DNA of 64,000 nucleotides from Alphaproteobacteria bacterium. GTDB taxonomy: Bacteria; Pseudomonadota; Alphaproteobacteria; Micavibrionales; Micavibrionaceae. Shown here in pieces: positions 8,984 through 16,027 of the stretch. How positions within the stretch are numbered: position 1 is the first letter of the stretch; the number at the start of each line of letters is the position of its first letter. The DNA is taken from the NCBI GenBank assembly GCA_020443295.1, contig JAGRIJ010000013.1:1-64000 (forward strand), read 5' to 3'. The notes under the pieces are model-generated. The model saw only the letters and a list, made by a program, of their open reading frames with translations, did no database searches and was not told where the DNA came from. The position numbers and the translations under genes are program-made.

Positions 8984-9757
8984 ATGAGAAACGTATTTAT
9001 CTTTTTTTCCGTCTTTTTCGCTCTTGGCATTTTTTTTGCTGATTGCGTTTTTGCGAATGTTTCAAGCGACTATAAAGCATCAGAGCTTGAAAAGGGCGTT
9101 TTCGCTTTTTTTCATTTAGGGGATAAGTCGCCTGATTTTGATTATTGGGTCAAATCCACGAAACATTATGAAGAGCTCTCAGAAAAGCAGCAGGAAGAGT
9201 ATCTGATCAGCGAGTCTATTCGCTTGGGTACGGGATACGGTCAGTTTGACGTCAAGAAGGATCTTCTCCATATCGAAACGATCGTGGAAATTCATTACTC
9301 CGAACCTGAGGGGGATCAGCCCGGTAAAATCTACTTTCAGTTTCCTGAACAGGATGATGAGTATATTCCGACGTTTTCATATCCCTATGGGCATAATGAG
9401 TGGGTGTCGTTGATTATCAACCGTCTGGCGTTATTTGCGGAGATGCCTGTTCAACCGGAGCATCTAGAGGCCATAAAAAAGCGCGTACCGGAACCGAATG
9501 TCCAGTATGAGGCTATGCTGACACTTGATGTCAGACCTACGAAGGCCGATCATAGCGCCCCAATCAAAATCGGCACCATGGCTCAATGGATTATGATCGG
9601 CGAGATTGCCTATATGAAATGCGAGATTGAGAACCAAGCCACCGGGAAAATGATGCAATTGTGGGATTTTGTCGCGCCCTGGTATCTTGAAGAGTATAAC
9701 TACAAAAATATGCCCGAGGATATGAAGTATCCCAGTCCTTTCGATTTGATGAAATAG
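8984..9757 (+). CDS. Exported protein, unknown function
   Basis: This 257-residue protein was not recognised. It starts with a strong signal peptide (MRNVFIFFSVFFALGIFFADCVFA, cleavage probably after A24). There is a Cys near the cleavage region, but the lipobox does not fit well. The mature part is acidic and soluble, with alternating hydrophobic positions suggesting beta structure and a conspicuous W/Y-rich C terminus (WDFVAPWYLEEYNY). No catalytic motif is evident. Base composition is AT-rich near the start, as in its divergent neighbour, the Smr gene. Confidence 0.6.
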   Translation: MRNVFIFFSVFFALGIFFADCVFANVSSDYKASELEKGVFAFFHLGDKSPDFDYWVKSTKHYEELSEKQQEEYLISESIRLGTGYGQFDVKKDLLHIETIVEIHYSEPEGDQPGKIYFQFPEQDDEYIPTFSYPYGHNEWVSLIINRLALFAEMPVQPEHLEAIKKRVPEPNVQYEAMLTLDVRPTKADHSAPIKIGTMAQWIMIGEIAYMKCEIENQATGKMMQLWDFVAPWYLEEYNYKNMPEDMKYPSPFDLMK

Positions 9758-9841
9758 GTCTTTTCTATAATACCAATAATTTGCCGAGTTCCCGCTTTTT
9801 CTGGTATTGTTTGAGCATATCACAGGATTTGCTGAGGCAAT

Positions 9842-10399
9842 ATGGACACGAAAGTGGGGCAAATTATCGGTATTTACAAACCGCGCGAGGCTGAAAACGC
9901 CGATACGCGCTATGGGCTTTTTGGGCAAGGATCCCTGGGTTACGGGGGGCAGGAACGCCAAGGGCACTCTCAGGACAGTTTTGAAGACGATCAGGCCACC
10001 GTTTCAACGGAAGCTCTATTGTTGTTTCTTGAAAGCCTGTTGATCCGGCAATACGGGTTGAGTGCGGAGGAGGCGGCAGACAGTTATATTCCGCAAGCCT
10101 CTTCGCAACGTCCGGCCGCAAATGTGGAATCTTTGCGTCTCAAAGCCGCAGAGGCTGTAAAAGCCTATTCCCATGCCGCGCATGTTTCCCGGAAGGTTGC
10201 GCGGAAAAACCAAAAGCTCAATCAGCCTGAAGCTGTTCAGGACGGTACAGCCGACCTGCAGAATGTTCTGCGTCTGATCCGGGATTTACGGACTCTTTCC
10301 TCTCATCAGGTTGACCGTCTGCACGTCGAGCGCGGAGACAGTTTTATCGACAGTCTTGCGGCGGCGGTTCTTAAGGCCAAACAGGATCTTCCCGTCTAA
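9842..10399 (+). CDS. Unknown soluble protein
   Basis: This is a 185-residue protein with no recognised domain. It opens with a Gly/Gln-rich segment. Two helical regions follow, around STEALLLFLESLLIRQYGLSAEE and a basic stretch RKVARKNQKLN, and the C-terminal 40 residues are amphipathic (LQNVLRLIRDLRTLSSHQVD). It ends six bases before the convergent winged-helix regulator. A scaffold or regulatory role is possible, but nothing in the sequence decides it. Confidence 0.55.
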   Translation: MDTKVGQIIGIYKPREAENADTRYGLFGQGSLGYGGQERQGHSQDSFEDDQATVSTEALLLFLESLLIRQYGLSAEEAADSYIPQASSQRPAANVESLRLKAAEAVKAYSHAAHVSRKVARKNQKLNQPEAVQDGTADLQNVLRLIRDLRTLSSHQVDRLHVERGDSFIDSLAAAVLKAKQDLPV

Positions 10400-10405
10400 T
10401 TCGCT

Positions 10406-10957
10406 TTATCTCAAAATATAACCGCTTTCCTCCGTACAGAGAATTTGCGGAGTTGACGGGTTTTGTTCGATTTTCTGGCGAAGGCGGTAAATGTGCGTTT
10501 CCAGTGTGTGCGTTTCCACGTTTTCCGCATATTCCCAGACGGCGCTCAACAGTTCTTTGCGCGGAACAATGCGTCCGGGGTTGTTATGGAGATATTCGAG
10601 AATCGCGACTTCTTTTTCCGTCAGTTTTATTTTTCTTGTTTTCCTGTTTTTGTTCAGTGCGAGTGTTCCCAGTGTTTTATTCAGGATAAAGGCGGGGTGT
10701 TCTATGATGAGACCGGTTTTATTGTTCGTCGGACCGGGTTTGCATAAAGTATCGAGCAAATCGCCCAGCCGGACCGGTTTTTTGAATGTCAGGGAGTTTC
10801 CGTTAGCGGATTCTGCCTTGATCGGCGTTTCAGATTGACTCTCGGCCTTTAGCTTTATCTTGGCCTCAAATCTGGAATTCTTAAGAAATTCCGTCAGGCT
10901 TTCGCAGGTTTTAGGATCCGCGATAAGGGTCCATTGCAATTCGGGAGCGTCTTCCAT
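10406..10957 (-). CDS. OmpR-type winged-helix regulator with degenerate receiver
   Basis: The C-terminal 75 residues are a clear OmpR/PhoB-type winged helix: KLTEKEVAILEYLHNNPGRIVPRKELLSAVW, then the recognition helix ETHTLETHIYRLRQKIE and the wing ending in EESGYILR. The N-terminal 95 residues have the size of a receiver domain, with a GxLLDTL stretch, but lack the phosphoacceptor Asp in an LLDxxMP context, so phosphorylation is unlikely. It may respond to another signal or act as a constitutive regulator. No sensor kinase is adjacent. It is convergent with the gene at 9842 and divergent from the gene at 11048, which are candidate targets. Confidence 0.8.
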   Translation of the reverse strand: MEDAPELQWTLIADPKTCESLTEFLKNSRFEAKIKLKAESQSETPIKAESANGNSLTFKKPVRLGDLLDTLCKPGPTNNKTGLIIEHPAFILNKTLGTLALNKNRKTRKIKLTEKEVAILEYLHNNPGRIVPRKELLSAVWEYAENVETHTLETHIYRLRQKIEQNPSTPQILCTEESGYILR

Positions 10958-11047
10958 GAAGCGATCTTATCCTGAAATCACCCTGGTTGGAACCTATGGC
11001 ATGGGGTTTGCACTCTCTTTTATGTTAATGCGTAGATAGGGTGTCCT

Positions 11048-11626
11048 ATGATTGATCCTTCTTCTTCTCAGGCTGATGCCGTTTCATCTCAACATACTGG
11101 AAAAGCTCAGGTTTTCCGTATGATTCGAAGTGAGAGGACCGCCGGGTCCATGCCTGCGTGGGTCAGTGAGGACTCTAAAGTCCAGGATCTTGAGCTTGTG
11201 GATGGAGAGGGTTCCGTCTATTCAGTAGGCAATAGTTTCCGGGATACGCTTGATGCCCAGCAAAAAGCTGATAGCGGCGGGCCGTCTTCTTCGGACGAGC
11301 CGTTCGGGTTTTTCGATCTGCTCGATATGATTAATCCGCTCCAGCATATCCCGATCCTGAGCTTTTTTTACAGAGCCATAACCGGGGATGAAATCCGACC
11401 GATCAGCAAGATTATCGGGGGAGGGATTTTCGGCGGGCCGCTTGGTGCCGCCAGCGGGCTGGTTTCTGCCGTTATCGAGGACGGGACCGGGAAGGAGCCG
11501 GTTGATCTGGCACTTTCCATGTTTGACGGCAAGAAGCCCGTTCTTTCCCAGAAAGCCGCTCAGGAATACGCGCAAACACAGACTGCCAGTCAGCGGCGTT
11601 CACAAGGCGTGACTTACAACGCCTGA
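11048..11626 (+). CDS. Conserved-looking protein with Gly-zipper segment
   Basis: The 192-residue protein has a disordered, Ser-rich N terminus and then a distinctive block at residues 95-160: FFDLLDMINPLQHIPILSFF, YRAITGDEIRPISKIIGG, GIFGGPLGAASGLVSAVIED. The GxxxG spacing suggests a membrane-associated or self-packing helix. I recall similar blocks in conserved alphaproteobacterial proteins of unknown function, but no role is established. The start ATG at 11048 follows a weak purine-rich site. It is divergent from the winged-helix regulator and convergent with the YggS gene, with only four bases between the ends. Confidence 0.6.
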   Translation: MIDPSSSQADAVSSQHTGKAQVFRMIRSERTAGSMPAWVSEDSKVQDLELVDGEGSVYSVGNSFRDTLDAQQKADSGGPSSSDEPFGFFDLLDMINPLQHIPILSFFYRAITGDEIRPISKIIGGGIFGGPLGAASGLVSAVIEDGTGKEPVDLALSMFDGKKPVLSQKAAQEYAQTQTASQRRSQGVTYNA

Positions 11627-11630
11627 TTTT

Positions 11631-12293
11631 TTACGAGCGCTGTCCGAAAAGTGCCGTTCCAACGCGGATATAGGTTGCGCCCAGAGGAATGGCTTTTTCA
11701 TAGTCGGCGCTCATACCCATGCTGAGGTCCGCAAGAGTATTTTCTTCCGCCAGTTTTCTCAGTAACGCAAAGTGAAGGGCGGGGGGTTCATCTACCGGGG
11801 GAATGCACATCAGGCCGCGGATATCGAGCTTGCATTCCCTGCGACAGAAATCGAGGAAAGCAGGAAGATTTTCCGGTTCAACCCCCGCTTTCTGGTCTTC
11901 CTGCCCCGTATTCACCTGGATCAGGCAGGGGACGGAGCGTTTTTGTTTTTGTATTTCTTCGGCGAGTTTTCCTGCCAGTTTTTCCCTGTCTACAGTTTCA
12001 ATCATATCGAAAAGCTCTACGGCTTCTCTGACTTTGTTGGTCTGAAGCGGGCCAATGAGGTGGAGTTTCAGACCGGGGTAGAGCGGTTTTAGCTCTTTCC
12101 AGTGCCGGATGGCTTCCTGCACACGGTTTTCCCCGAAGAGGCGGTGACCTTCCTCGAGCGCTTCCATTATTTTTTCGGGGGGCTGGTTTTTGCTGACAGC
12201 GACGAGATTGATTTCTTCTGCCGACCTGTTCCACGCCTGTGCGGTCTTTTCGATTGTGCGTCTGATCGCGTTCAGGTTTTCTTTTACCGACAT
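11631..12293 (-). CDS. YggS/PLPBP-family pyridoxal phosphate homeostasis protein
   Basis: The 220-residue protein matches the YggS family, which binds pyridoxal 5'-phosphate and buffers its level without known enzyme activity. The PLP lysine is in INLVAVSKNQP (about residue 36). FGENRVQEA, LHLIGPLQTNKV, ETVDREKLA, LIQVNTGQEDQKAG, LSMGMSADYEKAI and GATYIRVGTALFG are all family signatures, giving a TIM-barrel fold. The ATG at 12293 is close to the family start. It stands alone, between a convergent gene and the first porin, which faces the same way 85 bases upstream with a terminator between them. Confidence 0.93.
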   Translation of the reverse strand: MSVKENLNAIRRTIEKTAQAWNRSAEEINLVAVSKNQPPEKIMEALEEGHRLFGENRVQEAIRHWKELKPLYPGLKLHLIGPLQTNKVREAVELFDMIETVDREKLAGKLAEEIQKQKRSVPCLIQVNTGQEDQKAGVEPENLPAFLDFCRRECKLDIRGLMCIPPVDEPPALHFALLRKLAEENTLADLSMGMSADYEKAIPLGATYIRVGTALFGQRS

Positions 12294-12323
12294 GAAGGCA
12301 GGTTAAATGAATAGAAGAAAAAG

Positions 12324-12350
12324 AGAAAGGGCACTGTGTGTGCCCTTTCT
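12324..12350 (-). terminator. Rho-independent terminator of porin 1
   Basis: A 10-base-pair perfect stem, AGAAAGGGCA with TGCCCTTTCT, encloses a 7-base loop and, read on the reverse strand, is followed by CTTTTTCTTC. It lies just past the stop codon of the porin at 12379-13611 and separates it from the yggS gene downstream. Confidence 0.85.
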
Positions 12351-12378
12351 GTAAATCTTTGTCTTTAGGTTACGAATT

Positions 12379-13611
12379 CTAGAAATCAATCTGGGTTCCA
12401 ATGACTATGCCCGTCGCATTCAGGCTGCTGTCAGACAGTCCGAGTGCGGTGTCGGTGTGGTCATGATCGACGTAGAAGATGGAACCACGAACAGTCATGC
12501 CCGGGCCATATTCGTAGGTTACGCCGCCGCTGTATCGGTCGGTATCCAAGTCCTTAATACCAAAGGTATTGTCGTTCTTGTACCACGATAGTCCGAGTTT
12601 GAAGGGGCCGGTCGTGTAGTCGGCACCAACAACAAGGATTTTCTCGTCATCGCTGACATCCGTTGTCGCTGCTCCTGCGGTTCCTTCGACGATGCCGCCG
12701 TGATCTCTTTGAGAATAGTTGGCTCCTATCCCGAAGGCGCCGATATCGATATCCAGACCAATATTCCAAGCGGTCATGTCATCCGTGTAGGCGAAATTGC
12801 CGGTATTGAGGGCCGCCAGTTCGGCCGTCGTCCGTTCGTCTTCAAGCGTAATCAACGACCAACCGCCCCCGAAGTAGAAGATAAGGTTATTGAGTGCAGC
12901 CTGATAACGAGCTGCGATGGAGTAGCCGCGTCCGAAGACTTCGTCCGCATTGTCCAGGTTTGCACTCGGGGCGGTGTCGGTATGGTCGATGCCGATCCCC
13001 TGGAAGTCATCAGCCCGGCCAAAATCCGGCGCGAAGGTGAAACCTGCCTGGAAGCCGTTAAAGACAGGCGAGAGATAAGTAATATTATCGGATTTGCCCA
13101 TCATGTCCTGAGCGTAGTCCAGCTTCAGCCCAAGGTTAAGATTTCCTGTGGGATCAAGGAACGTTCCGGACAGTCCCCCTGTCATCGCTTCGTAATTCAC
13201 AGGCTGAAGGTGCTGGCGTATGCCATCAATATTTGTATCTGCGGCGGGTGCCGTGACCTGCAGGAGGTATGCAGACTCGTCCTCGGCGCCGAAATTAAAA
13301 CGTCCCCAGTCGCCACTGAAGTAAACGTAGGATTCATCAATACCGAACCCATCATCACCATCAGCCATTGTTTCGAAGTGGGCGCCGACGATAAGACCAT
13401 TGTCCAGTGTTACTTCGCCGGTGAAATGGACTTCGGTATCACGGATTATATCGAAGCTGTTTGTATCAAAATCCGTTGCCTCGTCCTGATTAACATAGGC
13501 CAAGTAGCCTTTGAAATAGCCGCTTGCCTCAAGATCAATCTCGGCATGAGCAGGGGTGGCGGCCAAAGCCAGGCCAGCAACTGCAACGCTGGTCATAAGA
13601 AGTTTTTTCAT
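12379..13611 (-). CDS. Outer-membrane porin, copy 1
   Basis: This is a 410-residue porin of the alphaproteobacterial/Gram-negative type. It has a signal peptide (MKKLLMTSVAVAGLALAATPAHA, cleaved before EIDL) and then an entire beta-barrel pattern of alternating hydrophobic residues with Gly and Asp-rich turns. It ends in a C-terminal Phe (GTQIDF), the signature for insertion by the BAM machinery. The ATG at 13611 has a GGAGGAAA ribosome site, and four upstream residues in the frame are excluded. It is about 75% identical by eye to the next porin (13845-15077). Trimeric general diffusion of small solutes is the expected role. Its own terminator follows. Confidence 0.92.
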   Translation of the reverse strand: MKKLLMTSVAVAGLALAATPAHAEIDLEASGYFKGYLAYVNQDEATDFDTNSFDIIRDTEVHFTGEVTLDNGLIVGAHFETMADGDDGFGIDESYVYFSGDWGRFNFGAEDESAYLLQVTAPAADTNIDGIRQHLQPVNYEAMTGGLSGTFLDPTGNLNLGLKLDYAQDMMGKSDNITYLSPVFNGFQAGFTFAPDFGRADDFQGIGIDHTDTAPSANLDNADEVFGRGYSIAARYQAALNNLIFYFGGGWSLITLEDERTTAELAALNTGNFAYTDDMTAWNIGLDIDIGAFGIGANYSQRDHGGIVEGTAGAATTDVSDDEKILVVGADYTTGPFKLGLSWYKNDNTFGIKDLDTDRYSGGVTYEYGPGMTVRGSIFYVDHDHTDTALGLSDSSLNATGIVIGTQIDF

Positions 13612-13793
13612 AATTTCCTCCAAATTAGTAAGCCTTAATAGGCTTGCGCCAAGAAGATGCGGTGCTTCTTAGTGCCAGATTCATGATGAGTGGGTACATA
13701 TACTCGAGAATATTTACTTTGTTATTTGGGCAGAAACTGTATAGCAGGTCAATATTTTTTATCGAGAAACACAAAGAATAGTAATGTAAGTAA

Positions 13794-13817
13794 AAAAGGC
13801 GCCCGAGAGCGCCTTTT
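13794..13817 (-). terminator. Rho-independent terminator of porin 2
   Basis: The stem AAAAGGCGC/GCGCCTTTT with a six-base loop is followed on the reverse strand by a run of T (TTTTTTACTTAC). It lies 28 bases beyond the stop of the porin at 13845-15077, so the two tandem porin genes have separate transcription ends. Confidence 0.85.
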
Positions 13818-13844
13818 CTGAAATCTTTACGATCGCTTTTCGAA

Positions 13845-15077
13845 TTAGAATTCGATGTGCGTACCGAGAACAACACCGGTTGCATTCAGGCTGCTGTCAG
13901 ACAGTCCGAGTGCGGTGTCAGTGTGGTCGTGGTCGACGTAGAAGATGGAACCACGGAAGCTCATGCCCGGGCCATATTCGTAGGTCACGCCGCCGCTGTA
14001 ACGGTCGGTATCAAGATCTTTAACACCGAAGGTGTTGTCGTTCTTGTACCAGGACAGACCGATTTTGAAGGGGCCGGTCGTGTAGTCGGCACCAACAACG
14101 AGGACTTTTTCGTCATCGCTGACATCCGACGTTGCCGCAGTCGCGGTTCCTTCGACGATGCTACCGTAGTCAGTCTGGGAGTAGTTTACACCAAGACCGA
14201 ACGGTCCGATTCCGAGATCAAGACCAAGGTTCCAAGCGGTCATGTCATCCGTGTAAGCGAAATCGCCTGCACTCAGAGCAGCCAGTTCAGCCGAGGTACG
14301 CTTGTCTTCCAGTTCTACGAGAGACCAACCGCCACCGAAGATCAGTTCGATGTTGTTGAATTCACCTTCGTAGCGGGCACCGATAGAGTAGCCACGTCCA
14401 AAGACTTCATCAGCATCGCTCAGAGAGTCGCTCGGAGCCGTGTCCGTATGGTCAATACCGATACCTTCAGAGGAGCTCGCCGGACCAAAGTCAGGAGCGA
14501 ACGTGAAACCTGCCTGGAAGCCGTTGAAAACGGGCGAGAGGTAGGTCAGGTTATCGGATTTTCCGATGATGTCCTGATCGTAGTCAAGGTTAACACCAAT
14601 GCTGCCGGATCCCGTGGGATCAATGAACGTGCCGGAGAAACCACCGGTCATCGCTTCATAGTTTACCGGCTGAACGAACTGGCGCAGACCGTCAATGTTG
14701 CTGTCTGCAGACGGGGCAGCTACCTGCAGGAGGTAAGCCGCTTCGTCTTCAGTACCGAAGTTCAGACGACCCCAGTCGCCGCTGAAGTAAACGTAGGATT
14801 CGTCAATGCCGAAACCATCATCACCATCAGCCAAGGCTTCGAAGTGGGCACCGACCGTCAGGCCGTTGTCCAAAGTCGTTTCGCCACCAAGGTGAACTTC
14901 CGTGTCACGAATGATGTCGAAGCTGTTGGTATCGAAGTCTGTTGCTTCGTCCTGATTGACGTAGGTCACGTAGCCTTTGAAATAGCCACCTGCGTCGAGT
15001 TCGATCTCAGCATGAGCAGGGGTCGAGGCCAAAGCCAAACCGCCGAGCGCAACGCTGGTCATAAGAAGTTTTTTCAT
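13845..15077 (-). CDS. Outer-membrane porin, copy 2
   Basis: This is a 410-residue paralogue of the adjacent porin, with signal peptide MKKLLMTSVALGGLALASTPAHA, the same GYFKGYVTYVNQDEATDFD opening strand, and a terminal Phe (GTHIEF). The ribosome site GGAGGAAAA precedes the ATG. Differences cluster in presumed surface loops (for example SSSEGIGIDH against DDFQGIGIDH), while barrel strands are almost unchanged. This is what duplication followed by loop change would give. The long untranslated region upstream (15078-15406) probably holds its promoter. Expected role: passage of small hydrophilic solutes across the outer membrane. Confidence 0.92.
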   Translation of the reverse strand: MKKLLMTSVALGGLALASTPAHAEIELDAGGYFKGYVTYVNQDEATDFDTNSFDIIRDTEVHLGGETTLDNGLTVGAHFEALADGDDGFGIDESYVYFSGDWGRLNFGTEDEAAYLLQVAAPSADSNIDGLRQFVQPVNYEAMTGGFSGTFIDPTGSGSIGVNLDYDQDIIGKSDNLTYLSPVFNGFQAGFTFAPDFGPASSSEGIGIDHTDTAPSDSLSDADEVFGRGYSIGARYEGEFNNIELIFGGGWSLVELEDKRTSAELAALSAGDFAYTDDMTAWNLGLDLGIGPFGLGVNYSQTDYGSIVEGTATAATSDVSDDEKVLVVGADYTTGPFKIGLSWYKNDNTFGVKDLDTDRYSGGVTYEYGPGMSFRGSIFYVDHDHTDTALGLSDSSLNATGVVLGTHIEF

Positions 15078-15406
15078 AATTTTCCTCCAGTTGAAAAACT
15101 TTGCTTAGAGCAAAAACTGCCGCAATGTGCACACCTCATCCAGTCAGATCACTAATAGGATAAATATGCTCACCAGAGCAGTGAACAGTGCCATTAGGCC
15201 AGTAATCCCCTGGAGGGTCAACGCACTTTGCTCGAAGGGGGATGTAAAAAGTTTTGAAACGTTGTATTTTTGCCACAGGGCCTCAAACCCTAATATATGC
15301 GGGGCTTTTGCTTATTATTTACCCTAGCATTTCCCTGAAAAAAATCCAGACTTGAGACTGGGATGGTCACATGCTAAAGGAATATTGTTTCTTCAGAGGT
15401 TTCAGC
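15078..15406. other. Intergenic region between divergent porin 2 and lipoprotein gene
   Basis: No convincing gene is seen in these 329 bases. The short frames lack ribosome sites and familiar protein sequence. The region must contain the porin 2 promoter (reverse) and the start of the DUF3576-leuS block (forward). A possible reverse promoter is TTGACC with CCTAAT 17 bases on, but the match is too poor to assign. An AT-rich stretch at 15296-15345 precedes the forward gene. Confidence 0.4.
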
Positions 15407-15964
15407 ATGCACAGCAAAGAAAAAAATATTTTTCATATCACTCTTCTTTTGGCTTTTTTCGCATTTTCCCTTACAGGGTGCGACAGCATTCAAGGCGAAG
15501 CGAAATATCCGACCGGGTATGGGCGGGACGGCGCGAGCGATCAAAACGACATATACAAGAAGCAAGATAGCGTTTTCGGGGAAGGCGGCCTTTTCGGTTC
15601 CTCCAAGAAAAGCAAAGACGCTGTCGGCGCCGATGCCGTCGGTGTTAACGGATTCCTGTGGCGTGCGGCGCTGGATACCGTTTCCTTTATGCCTCTGGCC
15701 AGCGCCGACCCGTTTGGCGGTGTGATCCTGACCGAATGGTATACGGCTCCGGAAACGCCTAACGAACGTCTGAAGCTGAATGTCTTTATTATGGGGCGGG
15801 AGTTGAAGTCCGATGGCGTTAAGGTTAAGGCTTTTCGTCAGGTTAATACCGGCAACGGCTGGGCTGACGCAAAAGTTGCAGAGGATACGACTCGCAAGCT
15901 GGAAGATGCGATCCTGACCCGTGCACGGCAATTGCGGGTTGCCCATCTCGGCGATAGCGAATAA
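15407..15964 (+). CDS. DUF3576 family lipoprotein
   Basis: This 185-residue protein starts with a lipoprotein signal, MHSKEKNIFHITLLLAFFAFSLTGC, where LTGC is the lipobox. The ATG at 15407 has an AGAGGT site; a longer frame begins at 15371. The C-terminal half matches the DUF3576 family: GFLWRAALDTVSFMPLASADP, FGGVILTEWYTAPETPNERLKL and ELKSDGVKVKAFRQV. Family members are alphaproteobacterial, sit immediately before leuS and lptE, and have no firmly established role. The location next to LptE suggests envelope biogenesis. The lipid-modified Cys would anchor it to the outer or inner membrane. Confidence 0.88.
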   Translation: MHSKEKNIFHITLLLAFFAFSLTGCDSIQGEAKYPTGYGRDGASDQNDIYKKQDSVFGEGGLFGSSKKSKDAVGADAVGVNGFLWRAALDTVSFMPLASADPFGGVILTEWYTAPETPNERLKLNVFIMGRELKSDGVKVKAFRQVNTGNGWADAKVAEDTTRKLEDAILTRARQLRVAHLGDSE

Positions 15965-15996
15965 TAATATTGCACTTTAAATGATATGGAGTGGTA

Positions 15997-16017
15997 CCGG
16001 GCCGGTTAACGGCCCGG
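15997..16017 (+). terminator. GC-rich hairpin just before leuS
   Basis: The stem CCGGGCC/GGCCCGG with loop GGTTAAC ends 10 bases before the leuS start and is followed by AAGTTTTGGG. It may be a weak terminator of the lipoprotein transcript. The probable ribosome site of leuS (GGAAG, 16016-16020) overlaps the 3' arm, so it could instead limit leuS translation. Confidence 0.55.
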
Positions 16018-16027
16018 AAGTTTTGGG

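Noticed and set aside
12700..15155. Long forward frames (312 and 432 codons) opposite the two porins
   Set aside because: They are antisense to clear porin genes with signal peptides and ribosome sites; their similarity to each other just mirrors the porin duplication.
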